A stretch of 64,000 nucleotides of DNA from Streptomyces armeniacus (lineage in GTDB: Bacteria; Actinomycetota; Actinomycetes; Streptomycetales; Streptomycetaceae): assembly GCF_003355155.1 (NCBI RefSeq), contig NZ_CP031320.1:5013367-5077366 (forward strand), in the 5' to 3' direction. Numbering within the stretch: the stretch's first letter is position 1; every line of letters starts with the position of its first letter. The position numbers were made by a program, and so were the translations under genes. This document shows, in pieces, positions 53,970 through 61,870 of the stretch. The notes beneath the pieces were generated by a model. It was given only the letters and a program-made list of their open reading frames with translations, made no database searches and had not been told where the DNA came from.

Positions 53970-53986
53970 GCCCGCACAGCGCGGGC
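53970..53986. terminator. short hairpin after PEP-mutase gene
   Basis: GCCCGC (53970-53975), 5-nt loop, GCGGGC (53981-53986). It lies 50 nt after the stop and could act as a weak terminator before the VOC gene. Confidence 0.35.
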
Positions 53987-54007
53987 CCGGAGAGAGATGA
54001 GCACCCG

Positions 54008-54427
54008 ATGTCCAAGATGATCTTCGTGAACCTGCCCGTGAAGGACCTCGCCCGCTCCCGCGAGTTCTTCGGGAAGCTCGGCTTCACCTTCAACGAGGAG
54101 ATGTGCGACCAGAACGCGGCCGCGATGGTGATCGACGAGGAGAACGGCATCTTCACGATGCTGCTCGTGGAGCCGTTCTTCCAGACCTTCACGACGAAGG
54201 ACGTCGCCGACGCCACCAAGACCACGGAGGCCACGGTGGCGCTGGGCGTCGAGAGCCGGGCGGCGGTCGACGAGCTCGCCGACAAGGCGCTGGCGGCGGG
54301 CGGGGAGGCCGTACGGGAGCCGATGGACGAGGGCTTCATGTACGGCCGTGCCGTGTACGACCTGGACGGCCACCTCTGGGAGTTCATGTGGATGGACCCG
54401 GCGGCGGCCCCCGGCAAGCAGTCCTGA
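54008..54427 (+). CDS. VOC-family protein (glyoxalase/bleomycin-resistance fold)
   Basis: 139-residue protein. MSKMIFVNLPVKDLARSREFFGKLGFTFNEEM is a standard first beta-alpha-beta module, and GRAVYDLDGHLWEFMWMDP the last. The lower-GC codon choice and length match the YaeR/PhnB-like VOC group. Metal ligands are less obvious than in glyoxalase I. Role unknown. Confidence 0.85.
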   Translation: MSKMIFVNLPVKDLARSREFFGKLGFTFNEEMCDQNAAAMVIDEENGIFTMLLVEPFFQTFTTKDVADATKTTEATVALGVESRAAVDELADKALAAGGEAVREPMDEGFMYGRAVYDLDGHLWEFMWMDPAAAPGKQS

Positions 54428-54439
54428 CCGCGGCCGGCC

Positions 54440-54838
54440 CTAGTCCAGCACCGCGATGCCGTCCAGCTCCACCAGCGCCTCCTCGTCCCACAGGCGCACC
54501 ACCCCGACAAGGGCCATCGCCGGGTAGTCGCGCCCGGCGTGCGCGCGCCAGACGCGGCCGAGTTCGCGGGCCTGCTCCCGGTACGCGGCCACGTCCGTGG
54601 TGTAGACGGTGACGCGCGTGAGGTCGGCGGGCGTGCCGCCGGAGGCGCGCAGCGCGGCCAGCAGGTTGCCCAGCGCCCGGTCGAACTGGGCGGTGAGGCC
54701 CTCGCCTTCGATGCTGCCCGCCTCGTTCAGCGCGGTCTGCCCGGCGAGGAACACCAGCCTGCCGCCGGTGGCGGTGACCGCGTGCGAGAAGCCGGCGGGC
54801 GGCGCGAGGCCGTCGGGGTTGGTGCGGTGGAGAGTCAA
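54440..54838 (-). CDS. RidA-family enamine/imine deaminase
   Basis: 132-residue RidA/YjgF/UK114 protein. TTG at 54838 overlaps the acyl-CoA dehydrogenase stop (TTGA). Conserved text GGRLVFLAGQTALNEAG, QFDRALGNLLAALRASGGTPADLTRVTVYTTDVAAYREQ ends with YPAMALVGVVRLWDEEALVELDGIAVLD. RidA hydrolyses reactive enamines and imines to ketones and ammonia. In the aminobenzoyl-CoA pathway ring reduction leaves an amino or enamine group, so this enzyme likely completes deamination (inference). TTG start is weak, giving low stoichiometry. Confidence 0.88.
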   Translation of the reverse strand: MTLHRTNPDGLAPPAGFSHAVTATGGRLVFLAGQTALNEAGSIEGEGLTAQFDRALGNLLAALRASGGTPADLTRVTVYTTDVAAYREQARELGRVWRAHAGRDYPAMALVGVVRLWDEEALVELDGIAVLD

Positions 54839-56118
54839 CGGTAGAGCTCCTTCGCGATGATCGAACGCTGCACCTCGGTGGCCCCCTCGTAGATGCGGGG
54901 GGCGCGGACCTCGCGGTAGAGGTGTTCGAGGAGATGTCCCCGCTGGAGGGCGGCCGCGCCGTGGATCTGGACGGCGGTGTCGACGACGTACTGCGCGGTC
55001 TCGGTGGCGAGCAGCTTGGCCATCGCGGCGCGCTTGGCGATGCCCGCGTCCCCGCGGTCGTACGCGGCCGCCGCCGCGTACACGAGCAGCCGGGCCGCCT
55101 CCACGCGCGTGGCCATCTCGGCCAGCTGGTGGGAGACCGTCTGCAGGTCGCGGAGCACGCCGCCGAAGGCCGTACGTCCGGCGGCGTGGCCGAGCGCGGC
55201 GTCCAGGGCGGCCTGTGCCATGCCGACGGCGAAGGCGCCGACGCTCGGCCGGAACAGGTTCAGGGTGCGCATCGCGACGCCGAAGCCCTCGCCGGGTGTG
55301 CCCAGGACGTCCGCCTCCGTGACCGGCACCCCGTCGAAGTGGAGGGTGCCGATCGGGTGCGGGGAGAGCATGTCGAGGGGTTCGCCGGTGAGGCCCGGCC
55401 GGTCGGCGGGCACCAGGAACGCGGTGATGCCGCGGGGGCCCGGCGCCTCGCCGGTGCGGGCGAAAACGGAGTAGACGTCGGCGTACGGCGCGTTCGAGAT
55501 CCAGGTCTTCGTGCCGGTCAGCCGCCAGCCGCCCGTGCCGGAACCGGCCCCGGAACCGCCGGCGGAGCCTCCGGAACCGCTCGTGGAGGCGCCCGCGGAA
55601 CCGTCCGGTTCCGCCGCCAGCGCGAGCGCGGCGGCGTCGGAGCCCGCGCCGGGCTCGCTGAGCGCGAAGGCGGCGACGGCGCGCCCCGCGGCGACGTCCG
55701 GCAGCCAGCGGTCCCGCTGCTCCTCGCTGCCGGACTGGGCGATCGGGTACGCGCCGAGGCCCTGCAGGGCGAGCGCGGTCTCGGCCTCCGTGCAGCCGTA
55801 CGCCAGCGACTCCCGCAGCAGGCACAGGTCCAGCGCGGAGGCTGCGGCGCCGTCCGGCGGGAAGACGCGGGCGAGCAGCCCGTGCTCACCGAGCGCCGCG
55901 ACCAGCGGCCGGTTCACCCCATTGCCGCCGTGCCCGTCGTGCCCGTCCTTCCCGTGCCTCCCGTCCTGCCCGTCCTGCCCGTCCTGCCCGTCCTGCCCGT
56001 CCTTCCCGTCCTTCCCGCCGTGCCCGTCCTCGGCGAGCGGCCGGAGCCGCTCCGCGGCCAGCGTACGCAGCTCCCGGCACCAGTCGTGCTGCTCCGGTTC
56101 CAGCGCGAAAGCCCGCAT
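54835..56118 (-). CDS. acyl-CoA dehydrogenase with collagen-like Gly-x-Asp insert
   Basis: 427-residue acyl-CoA dehydrogenase. ATG at 56118 lies 9 nt after GGAGG; TTG at 56124 is too close. FAD/substrate segments AFALSEPGAGSDAAALAL, TGTKTWISNAPYADVY and IYEGATEVQRSIIAKELYR (catalytic Glu) are normal. Residues about 33-63 are a (GKDGQD)-like tract encoded by 9-bp repeats at about 55925-56020, inserted in the first helical domain. A second Gly/Ser-rich insert (about 180-197) follows the flavin motif. Part of the aromatic-CoA cluster, probably acting on a ring-derived acyl-CoA. Overlaps RidA. Confidence 0.88.
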   Translation of the reverse strand: MRAFALEPEQHDWCRELRTLAAERLRPLAEDGHGGKDGKDGQDGQDGQDGQDGRHGKDGHDGHGGNGVNRPLVAALGEHGLLARVFPPDGAAASALDLCLLRESLAYGCTEAETALALQGLGAYPIAQSGSEEQRDRWLPDVAAGRAVAAFALSEPGAGSDAAALALAAEPDGSAGASTSGSGGSAGGSGAGSGTGGWRLTGTKTWISNAPYADVYSVFARTGEAPGPRGITAFLVPADRPGLTGEPLDMLSPHPIGTLHFDGVPVTEADVLGTPGEGFGVAMRTLNLFRPSVGAFAVGMAQAALDAALGHAAGRTAFGGVLRDLQTVSHQLAEMATRVEAARLLVYAAAAAYDRGDAGIAKRAAMAKLLATETAQYVVDTAVQIHGAAALQRGHLLEHLYREVRAPRIYEGATEVQRSIIAKELYR

Positions 56119-56166
56119 GGGCAACGCCCTCCTTTATCGCGGACCGTTGACTGTCGTCACCAAGAC

Positions 56167-56180
56167 GATACGCTCATCGG
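56167..56180. promoter_or_regulatory. candidate PaaX operator (shared motif copy 1)
   Basis: GATACGCTCATCGG at 56167-56180 in the divergent promoter region resembles GATACGTTCATGG on the minus strand at 62724-62736, just upstream of the hydratase gene. Ten of eleven core bases are shared. Both lie in promoter positions of the cluster's two main operons, so binding by the local PaaX regulator is plausible but untested. Confidence 0.45.
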
Positions 56181-56288
56181 CACGTCCCCTGCCTCCGGCG
56201 GGGAGACCCCATTTCCGCCGCCGGCGGGGTACCCCATCGCACGCCGGGAACCAGCGCCTTCTGGACCGCCGAAGGGGGCACGACCGTT

Positions 56289-57947
56289 ATGCAGCTCAGC
56301 CCGTCAGCCCACGTCGACACCTTCGCCCGGGACCATCTGCCGCCGCCCGGCGAGTGGCCGCTGCTGTCGTTCGACCTGCCCGAGCTGCGCTACCCCGAAC
56401 GGCTCAACTGCGGCGCGGAACTTCTCGACGGCACCATCGAGCGGCTCGGCGGCGACCGCCGCGCGTTCGTCGGCGGCGGCGAGAGCTGGACGTACGACGA
56501 GCTGCGCGGCCGCGTCGACCGGATCGCGCACGTCCTCACCGACGAGCTCGGCGTGCGGCCCGGAAACCGCGTCCTGCTGCGCGGCGCGACGACGCCGCAG
56601 CTCGCCGCCTGCTGGCTGGCCGTGATGAAGGCGGGCGCCGTCGCGGTCACCGTGCTGGCCGCGCACCGGCCGCAGGAACTGCGCACCATCTGCGAGATCG
56701 CGCGGGTGAGCCACGCCCTGTGCGACGCGCGCGCCCTCGACGACCTGGTCAAGGCGGAGGCGCCGGGGCTGCGCGTGACGGCGTACGGCGGCGAGGCCCC
56801 GGACGACCTGCTGCGCCGCGCGGAGCGGCAGCCGGACCGGTACGAGGCCGTGCCGACGGCGGGCGACGACGTGGCGCTCATCGCGTTCACGTCCGGCACC
56901 ACCGGCCGTCCGAAGGGCTGCATGCACTTCCACCGCGACGTGCTGGCCATCGCGGACACCTTCTCGGAGCGGCTCGTACGGCCGCGCACGGACGACCTGT
57001 TCGCGGGCAGCCCGCCGCTGGGCTTCACGTTCGGGCTGGGCGGCCTGGTGATCTTCCCGCTGCGGGCGGGCGCCGCGTCGCTGCTGGAGCAGTGGAGCGG
57101 TCCGGCGCAGATGCTGGAGGCGGTGCAGTCGTACGGCATAAGCGTCCTGTTCACGGCGCCGACCGCATATCGCGGCATGCTCGCCAAGCTCGACGACCCG
57201 GACGGGGGCGGGGACGCGTACGACATCTCGTCGCTGCGCCGCTGTGTCTCCGCCGGCGAGAACCTGCCCGTCGGCACCTGGGAGGCCTGGCACGAGCGGA
57301 CCGGGCTGCGGCTGATCGACGGCATCGGCGCCACCGAGATGCTGCACATCTTCATCTCCGCCGCCGACGACGCGATCCGGCCCGGCCGCACGGGCGTGCC
57401 CGTGCCGGGCTTCGAGGCGCGGGTCGTGCAGGAGGACGGCGTGACGCCGGTGCCGGACGGCGAACCGGGCCTGCTCGCCGTACGCGGCCCCGTCGGCTGC
57501 CGCTACCTCGCTGACGAGCGGCAGCGCGAGTACGTGCGCGGCGGCTGGAACATCACCGGGGACACGTACGTACGGGAGCCGGACGGCTACTTCCGGTATC
57601 TCGCACGCGCCGACGACATGATCATCTCCGCCGGCTACAACATCGCCGGGCCCGAGGTCGAGGACGCCCTGCTGCGCCACCCCGACGTGCTGGAGGCCGC
57701 CGTCGTCGGACGGCCCGACGCGCGGCGCGGCCAGTCGGTCGTGGCACACGTGGTGCTGCGTGCGGGCACCCCCCGTGGGAGTGAAATGGCGGACCGGCTA
57801 CGGGAGTTCACCACATCGGAGCTGACGCCCTACAAATGCCCGCGGGAGATCGTCTTTGCCGACTCCCTGCCCCGTACGCCGACCGGGAAGCTCCAGCGGT
57901 TCCGGCTCCGCGGGGCCGGAGCGGCCCCCGGAGCCGATCTAGAGTGA
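56289..57947 (+). CDS. 2-aminobenzoate-CoA ligase (benzoate-CoA-ligase family)
   Basis: 552-residue ANL-superfamily enzyme of the benzoate/2-aminobenzoate-CoA ligase group. AMP-binding motif FTSGTTGRPKGCMHFH (about 200-215) and A8 region GDTYVREPDGYFRYLARADDMIISAGYNIAGPEVED. PTGKLQRFRLR holds the catalytic lysine. Near-identical family start HVDTFARDHLPPP supports the ATG at 56289. It would activate anthranilate (or a related benzoate) with ATP and CoA, feeding the monooxygenase/reductase encoded nearby. Divergent from the acyl-CoA dehydrogenase gene; a possible PaaX site lies between. Confidence 0.88.
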   Translation: MQLSPSAHVDTFARDHLPPPGEWPLLSFDLPELRYPERLNCGAELLDGTIERLGGDRRAFVGGGESWTYDELRGRVDRIAHVLTDELGVRPGNRVLLRGATTPQLAACWLAVMKAGAVAVTVLAAHRPQELRTICEIARVSHALCDARALDDLVKAEAPGLRVTAYGGEAPDDLLRRAERQPDRYEAVPTAGDDVALIAFTSGTTGRPKGCMHFHRDVLAIADTFSERLVRPRTDDLFAGSPPLGFTFGLGGLVIFPLRAGAASLLEQWSGPAQMLEAVQSYGISVLFTAPTAYRGMLAKLDDPDGGGDAYDISSLRRCVSAGENLPVGTWEAWHERTGLRLIDGIGATEMLHIFISAADDAIRPGRTGVPVPGFEARVVQEDGVTPVPDGEPGLLAVRGPVGCRYLADERQREYVRGGWNITGDTYVREPDGYFRYLARADDMIISAGYNIAGPEVEDALLRHPDVLEAAVVGRPDARRGQSVVAHVVLRAGTPRGSEMADRLREFTTSELTPYKCPREIVFADSLPRTPTGKLQRFRLRGAGAAPGADLE

Positions 57948-58774
57948 CGGCGTGGCACAGCACCCCTCCCCCCGGCTCCCTGATCGTCACGTTCTACGGT
58001 GCGTACGGGCGCGAGTTCGACGACGGCACCGTTCCGATCGCCGCGCTGATCCGCCTGCTCGGCGCGGTCGGCGTCGACCCGCCCTCCGTACGGTCCGCCG
58101 TGTCGCGGCTGAAACGCCGCGGGCTGCTCGTCCCCGCGCACGCCGGGAGCAAGTCCGCCGGGTACGCGCCCTCCGCCGCCGCGCGGCAGCTGCTGGAGGA
58201 CGGCGACCGGCGGATCTACTCGCGGCCGAGGCCGGACGGCAGCTGGCTGCTCGCGGTGTTCTCCGTGCCGGAGAGCGAGCGCAGGCGGCGCCACGTGCTG
58301 CGGTCGCGGCTGGCCCGGCTCGGCTTCGGGAACGCGGCACCGGGCATCTGGCTCGCCCCCTCGCATCTGGAGGAGGAGACGCGGCACACGCTGCAGCGGC
58401 TCGAACTCACCGCGTACGTCGACCTGTTCCGCGGTACGCACGCCGGCTTCGAGCCGACCGCCGAGGCCGTCGCCCGGTGGTGGGACCTGGCGGCGATCGG
58501 GGAGCTGCACCGGGCGTTCCTGGAGACCCACGAGCCGGTGCTGCGCTCCTGGGCGCGGCGCCGCCGCGTACCGCCGGAGGAGGCGTACCGGGACTACCTG
58601 CTGGCGCTGGACGCCTGGCGCAGGCTGCCGTACGCGGACCCGGGGCTGCCCGCGTCGCTGCTGCCGCCGGACTGGCCGGGCGAGCGGGCGGCGCGGGTCT
58701 TCGCCGGGCTGCACGCCAGGCTGCGGGACGCGGGCGCCGAGTACCCGGCGCTGCTGCGAGGGGCGGCGGGCTGA
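57944..58774 (+). CDS. PaaX-family regulator
   Basis: 276-residue PaaX-like repressor. GTG at 57944 overlaps the ligase stop (GTGA). N-terminal winged helix SLIVTFYGAYGREFDDGTVPIAALIRLLGAVGVDPPSVRSAVSRLKRRGLLV, central PaaX domain RIYSRPRPDGSWLLAVFSVPESERRRRHVLRSRLARLGFGNAAPGIWLAP, then the C-terminal domain ending RRLPYADPGLPASLLPPDWPGERA. PaaX proteins sense aryl-CoA thioesters, fitting a regulator of 2-aminobenzoyl-CoA or related thioester degradation. Confidence 0.92.
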   Translation: MTAWHSTPPPGSLIVTFYGAYGREFDDGTVPIAALIRLLGAVGVDPPSVRSAVSRLKRRGLLVPAHAGSKSAGYAPSAAARQLLEDGDRRIYSRPRPDGSWLLAVFSVPESERRRRHVLRSRLARLGFGNAAPGIWLAPSHLEEETRHTLQRLELTAYVDLFRGTHAGFEPTAEAVARWWDLAAIGELHRAFLETHEPVLRSWARRRRVPPEEAYRDYLLALDAWRRLPYADPGLPASLLPPDWPGERAARVFAGLHARLRDAGAEYPALLRGAAG

Positions 58775-58808
58775 CCGCCGTGCCTCCCCGGCGCCGTACG
58801 CTGGAGTC

Positions 58809-59009
58809 GTGTACGCACGGCGGCGCAGGCGCTACTTCACGCTGATGGCGGTCTGCCTGACCCTCTTCGTCAGCGCCTGGGCGTTCGTGCGCCTGTGGTC
58901 GGTGCCGGTCGCGGTGGCGATGTGCGTGATCGCCATGGTGATCCCGCCGGCGGCGGCGATCGTCGGCAACCGGCGCGGGCCCGACGACCGCTGGTGGGAC
59001 GAGGAGTAG
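58809..59009 (+). CDS. DUF3099 small membrane protein
   Basis: 66-residue protein with two helices, RRRYFTLMAVCLTLFVSAWAFVRLWSVPVAVAMCVIAMVIPPAAAIVGN, and ending RGPDDRWWDEE, the DUF3099 signature. GTG start. Conserved small protein in streptomycetes, role unknown. Confidence 0.85.
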   Translation: MYARRRRRYFTLMAVCLTLFVSAWAFVRLWSVPVAVAMCVIAMVIPPAAAIVGNRRGPDDRWWDEE

Positions 59010-59075
59010 CGCGGGCGTGTACGCGTTCCGCAACAGCGGCGGCCCCGGACGGGCGGCGCTGGCTACACTCCGCCC

Positions 59076-59495
59076 ATGGTTGAAGCTCCCCCGCCGGTCG
59101 TCGCGCTCATCGGCTTCAAACGCAGCAAGATGGCCCTGGTCGGCCGCATGGGCGTGCTGGTCATACGCGACGGCACCGTTCGCGTGCTGGGCCGCAAGGG
59201 CAGTGTCCCGCTCGATGCCGCCGTCGGTGCCCTGACCGCGCGGCTGACGAAGACGGGAAGTGTCGAACTCGCCGCTGACGGCCAGTCGATGGTCATCTAC
59301 GGGGTGGCGGATCTGGGCAATGTCCACCAGGAGCTGCAGCAGATCATCATCGACGAGAGCCACGGCGCGGAGCTGATCGGCCCCGCGCCGACCGGCGTGC
59401 TCGGCGTCTACTCGCTGAAGGCCGTCACCGGGCCCGCGAAGATCAGCCGCGCCCTCACCGAGGCCCTGCACGCGCGCGGCGCCGGACAGGGCTGA
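59076..59495 (+). CDS. conserved hypothetical protein
   Basis: 139-residue soluble protein. ATG at 59076. Mixed alpha/beta text VVALIGFKRSKMALVGRMGVLVIRDGTVRVLGRKGSVPLDAAVGALTARLTKTGSVELAADGQSMVIYGVADLGNVHQELQQIII. No domain recognised; short conserved homologues exist in related actinomycetes. Convergent with the monooxygenase/reductase gene. Confidence 0.65.
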   Translation: MVEAPPPVVALIGFKRSKMALVGRMGVLVIRDGTVRVLGRKGSVPLDAAVGALTARLTKTGSVELAADGQSMVIYGVADLGNVHQELQQIIIDESHGAELIGPAPTGVLGVYSLKAVTGPAKISRALTEALHARGAGQG

Positions 59496-59545
59496 ACGGC
59501 ACCGCCCCACACGGCGGTTCGCGGCTCACAGCGTGAGACGGGGGC

Positions 59546-61870
59546 TTACAGCGTGAGCCGGGGCTTGGGCCCCTCGGTGCGGCCCGTCGGCGGCTTGCGG
59601 CTGCCCGCGCCGTACTGCCGCGGCCAGGGCGCGCCCGGACCCTGGTACTCCTGGTCGGCGGCGGCGTGCAGGGTCCAGTGCGGGTCGTAGAGGTGCGGCC
59701 GGGCGAGCGCGCACAGGTCGGCGCGGCCCGCGAGGATCAGCGAGTTGACGTCGTCCCAGGAGGAGATGGCGCCGACGGCGATGACGGGCACGCCGAGGGT
59801 GTTGCGTATGCGGTCGGCGTACGGCGTCTGGTACGAGCGCCCGTAGTCGGGCTGTTCGTCGGGGACGACCTGGCCGGTGGACACGTCGACGGCGGCGGCG
59901 CCGTGCTCCGCCATGGCGGCGGCGATGGCGACGGCGTCCTCGCCCGAAGTGCCGCCCTCCGCCCAGTCGGTTGCGGAGATGCGTACGGTCAGCGGGCGCT
60001 CGCCGGGCCACACCTCGCGTACGGCGTCCAGCACCTCCAGCGGGAAGCGGAGCCGTCCCCCGAGGTCGCCGCCGTAGGCGTCGGTGCGCTGGTTGGTGAG
60101 CGGGGACAGGAAGCTGGACAGCAGGTAGCCGTGCGCGCAGTGCAGCTCCAGCAGGTCGAACCCGGCGGTGGCCGCGCGCCGCGCCGCGTCGCGGAACTCG
60201 TCCCGGATCGCGGCCAGTTCGGCGCGCCCGAGCGCGCGCGGTGTCTGGCTGACGCCCTGCCGGTACGGCAGCGGGGACGGGGCGACGAGCGGCCAGTTGC
60301 CGTCCGGGAGGGGGTCGTCGATGCCCTCCCACATCAGCCGGGTGGAGCCCTTGCGGCCCGAGTGCCCGAGCTGGACGCCGATCGCGGTGCCGGGCGACTG
60401 CGCGTGTACGAAGTCGGTGATCCGCCGCCAGTGCGCCGCCTGCTCCGGGGTCCACAGGCCCGTACAGCCCGGCGTGATGCGGCCCTCGGGCGAGACGCAC
60501 ACCATCTCGGTCATCACCAGCCCGGCGCCGCCCAGCGCGCGGGCGCCGAGGTGCACGAGGTGGAAGTCGCCGGGTACGCCGTCCTCCGACGAGTACATGT
60601 CCATGGCGGAGACGACGACGCGGTTCCGCAGCGTCAGTCCGCCCAGCCGGAACGGCGTGAACATCGGCGGCGTGCCCTCCGGCACGCCCTCCGCGCGCTC
60701 CACCTCGGCGACGAAGCCCGCGTCGCGCAGCCGCAGGTTGTCGTGGGTGACCCGGCGGCTGCGGGTGAGCAGGTTGAACGCGAACTGGTGCGACGGCTGC
60801 CCGACGTACGTCGCCAGGTCCTCGAACCACTCCAGGCTGGCGCGCGCCGCGCGCTGCGTGGACTGCACGACGGGGCGCCGCTCCGCCTCGTACGCCGCCA
60901 GCGCGGCCGGTACGTCCGGCTGCTCCTGGAGGCACGCGGCCAGCGCGAGGGCGTCCTCGACGGCGAGCTTGGTGCCGGAGCCGATCGAGAAGTGGGCGGT
61001 GTGCGCGGCGTCGCCGATGAGCACGGTGTTGCCGTGCGACCAGCGGTCGTTGACGACGGTGCGGAACGCGATCCACTGCGAGTTGTTGCCGCGCAGCGGG
61101 CGGCCGTCGAGGGTCTCGGGGAACAGCTTCGCGCAGTACGCCGCCGACGCCGCCTCGTCGAGCCGGTCCAGGCCGGCGGCACGCCAGACCTCCTCGCGCA
61201 TCTCGACGATGACGGTGGAACCGTCCCCCGCATACGGATAGGCGTGGAGTTGGGCGACGCCGTGCGGGGTCTCGGCTATCTCGAAGCGGAACGCGTCGAG
61301 GGCGAAGTCGGCGGCGAGCCAGATATAGCGGCAGCGGTGCGTGGTGAGCCGCGGCCGGAACGCGTCCGCGTACGCCTCGCGGGTGGCGCTGTGCACGCCG
61401 TCGGCGGCGATGACCAGGTCGTGCTCGCGGGCGAGTTGCTCGGCGGGCGGTGCCTCCGTACGGAACCGGAGCCGTACGCCCAGCTCCCGGCAGCGCTCGT
61501 GCAGCACCGCGAGCAGCCGCCTGCGGCCGAGCGCGGAGAAGCCGTGGCCGCCGGAGGTGAGGGTGCGTCCGCGGTGCACGATCTCGATGTCGTCCCAGCG
61601 GACGAACTCCTCCTGAAGCGCCGCGTACACGGCCGGGTCCGCGTGCTCGATGCCGCCGAGGGTCTCGTCGGAGAGGACGACGCCGAAGCCGAACGTGTCG
61701 TCGGGCGCGTTGCGTTCGAAGACGGTGATGTCGCGGGACGGGTCGAGGCGCTTCAGGAGGGCGGCGGCGTAGAGGCCGCCGGGGCCGCCGCCGACCACGG
61801 CGACACGCGCCGCCGTGCCCGCCGCCGCCTGCCCCGCCGCCGTACCTGCCGTCACTGGCCCCGCCGTCAC
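59546..61870 (-). CDS. fused 2-aminobenzoyl-CoA monooxygenase/reductase (or salicylyl-CoA 5-hydroxylase/oxidoreductase)
   Basis: 774-residue two-domain flavoprotein. GTG at 61870 overlaps the hydratase stop. Residues about 18-395 are a group A FAD monooxygenase with VVGGGPGGLYAAALLKR and GDAAHTAHFSIGSGTKLAVEDA. Residues about 405-765 are an old-yellow-enzyme-type reductase beginning MFTPFRLGGLTLRNRVVVSAMDMYSS, with the catalytic HCAHGYLLSSFLSP segment and C-terminal ALARPHLYDPHW. The fusion matches 2-aminobenzoyl-CoA monooxygenase/reductase of Azoarcus, which hydroxylates and then dearomatises the ring using NADH and O2. With an aminobenzoate-type ligase and RidA in the cluster this assignment is preferred over salicylyl-CoA. 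Confidence 0.9.
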   Translation of the reverse strand: MTAGPVTAGTAAGQAAAGTAARVAVVGGGPGGLYAAALLKRLDPSRDITVFERNAPDDTFGFGVVLSDETLGGIEHADPAVYAALQEEFVRWDDIEIVHRGRTLTSGGHGFSALGRRRLLAVLHERCRELGVRLRFRTEAPPAEQLAREHDLVIAADGVHSATREAYADAFRPRLTTHRCRYIWLAADFALDAFRFEIAETPHGVAQLHAYPYAGDGSTVIVEMREEVWRAAGLDRLDEAASAAYCAKLFPETLDGRPLRGNNSQWIAFRTVVNDRWSHGNTVLIGDAAHTAHFSIGSGTKLAVEDALALAACLQEQPDVPAALAAYEAERRPVVQSTQRAARASLEWFEDLATYVGQPSHQFAFNLLTRSRRVTHDNLRLRDAGFVAEVERAEGVPEGTPPMFTPFRLGGLTLRNRVVVSAMDMYSSEDGVPGDFHLVHLGARALGGAGLVMTEMVCVSPEGRITPGCTGLWTPEQAAHWRRITDFVHAQSPGTAIGVQLGHSGRKGSTRLMWEGIDDPLPDGNWPLVAPSPLPYRQGVSQTPRALGRAELAAIRDEFRDAARRAATAGFDLLELHCAHGYLLSSFLSPLTNQRTDAYGGDLGGRLRFPLEVLDAVREVWPGERPLTVRISATDWAEGGTSGEDAVAIAAAMAEHGAAAVDVSTGQVVPDEQPDYGRSYQTPYADRIRNTLGVPVIAVGAISSWDDVNSLILAGRADLCALARPHLYDPHWTLHAAADQEYQGPGAPWPRQYGAGSRKPPTGRTEGPKPRLTL

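Noticed and set aside
59546..61870. Salicylyl-CoA 5-hydroxylase as primary call
   Set aside because: Salicylyl-CoA hydroxylases are usually single-domain; the fused OYE domain, ligase type and RidA favour the aminobenzoyl-CoA enzyme. Kept as an alternative.
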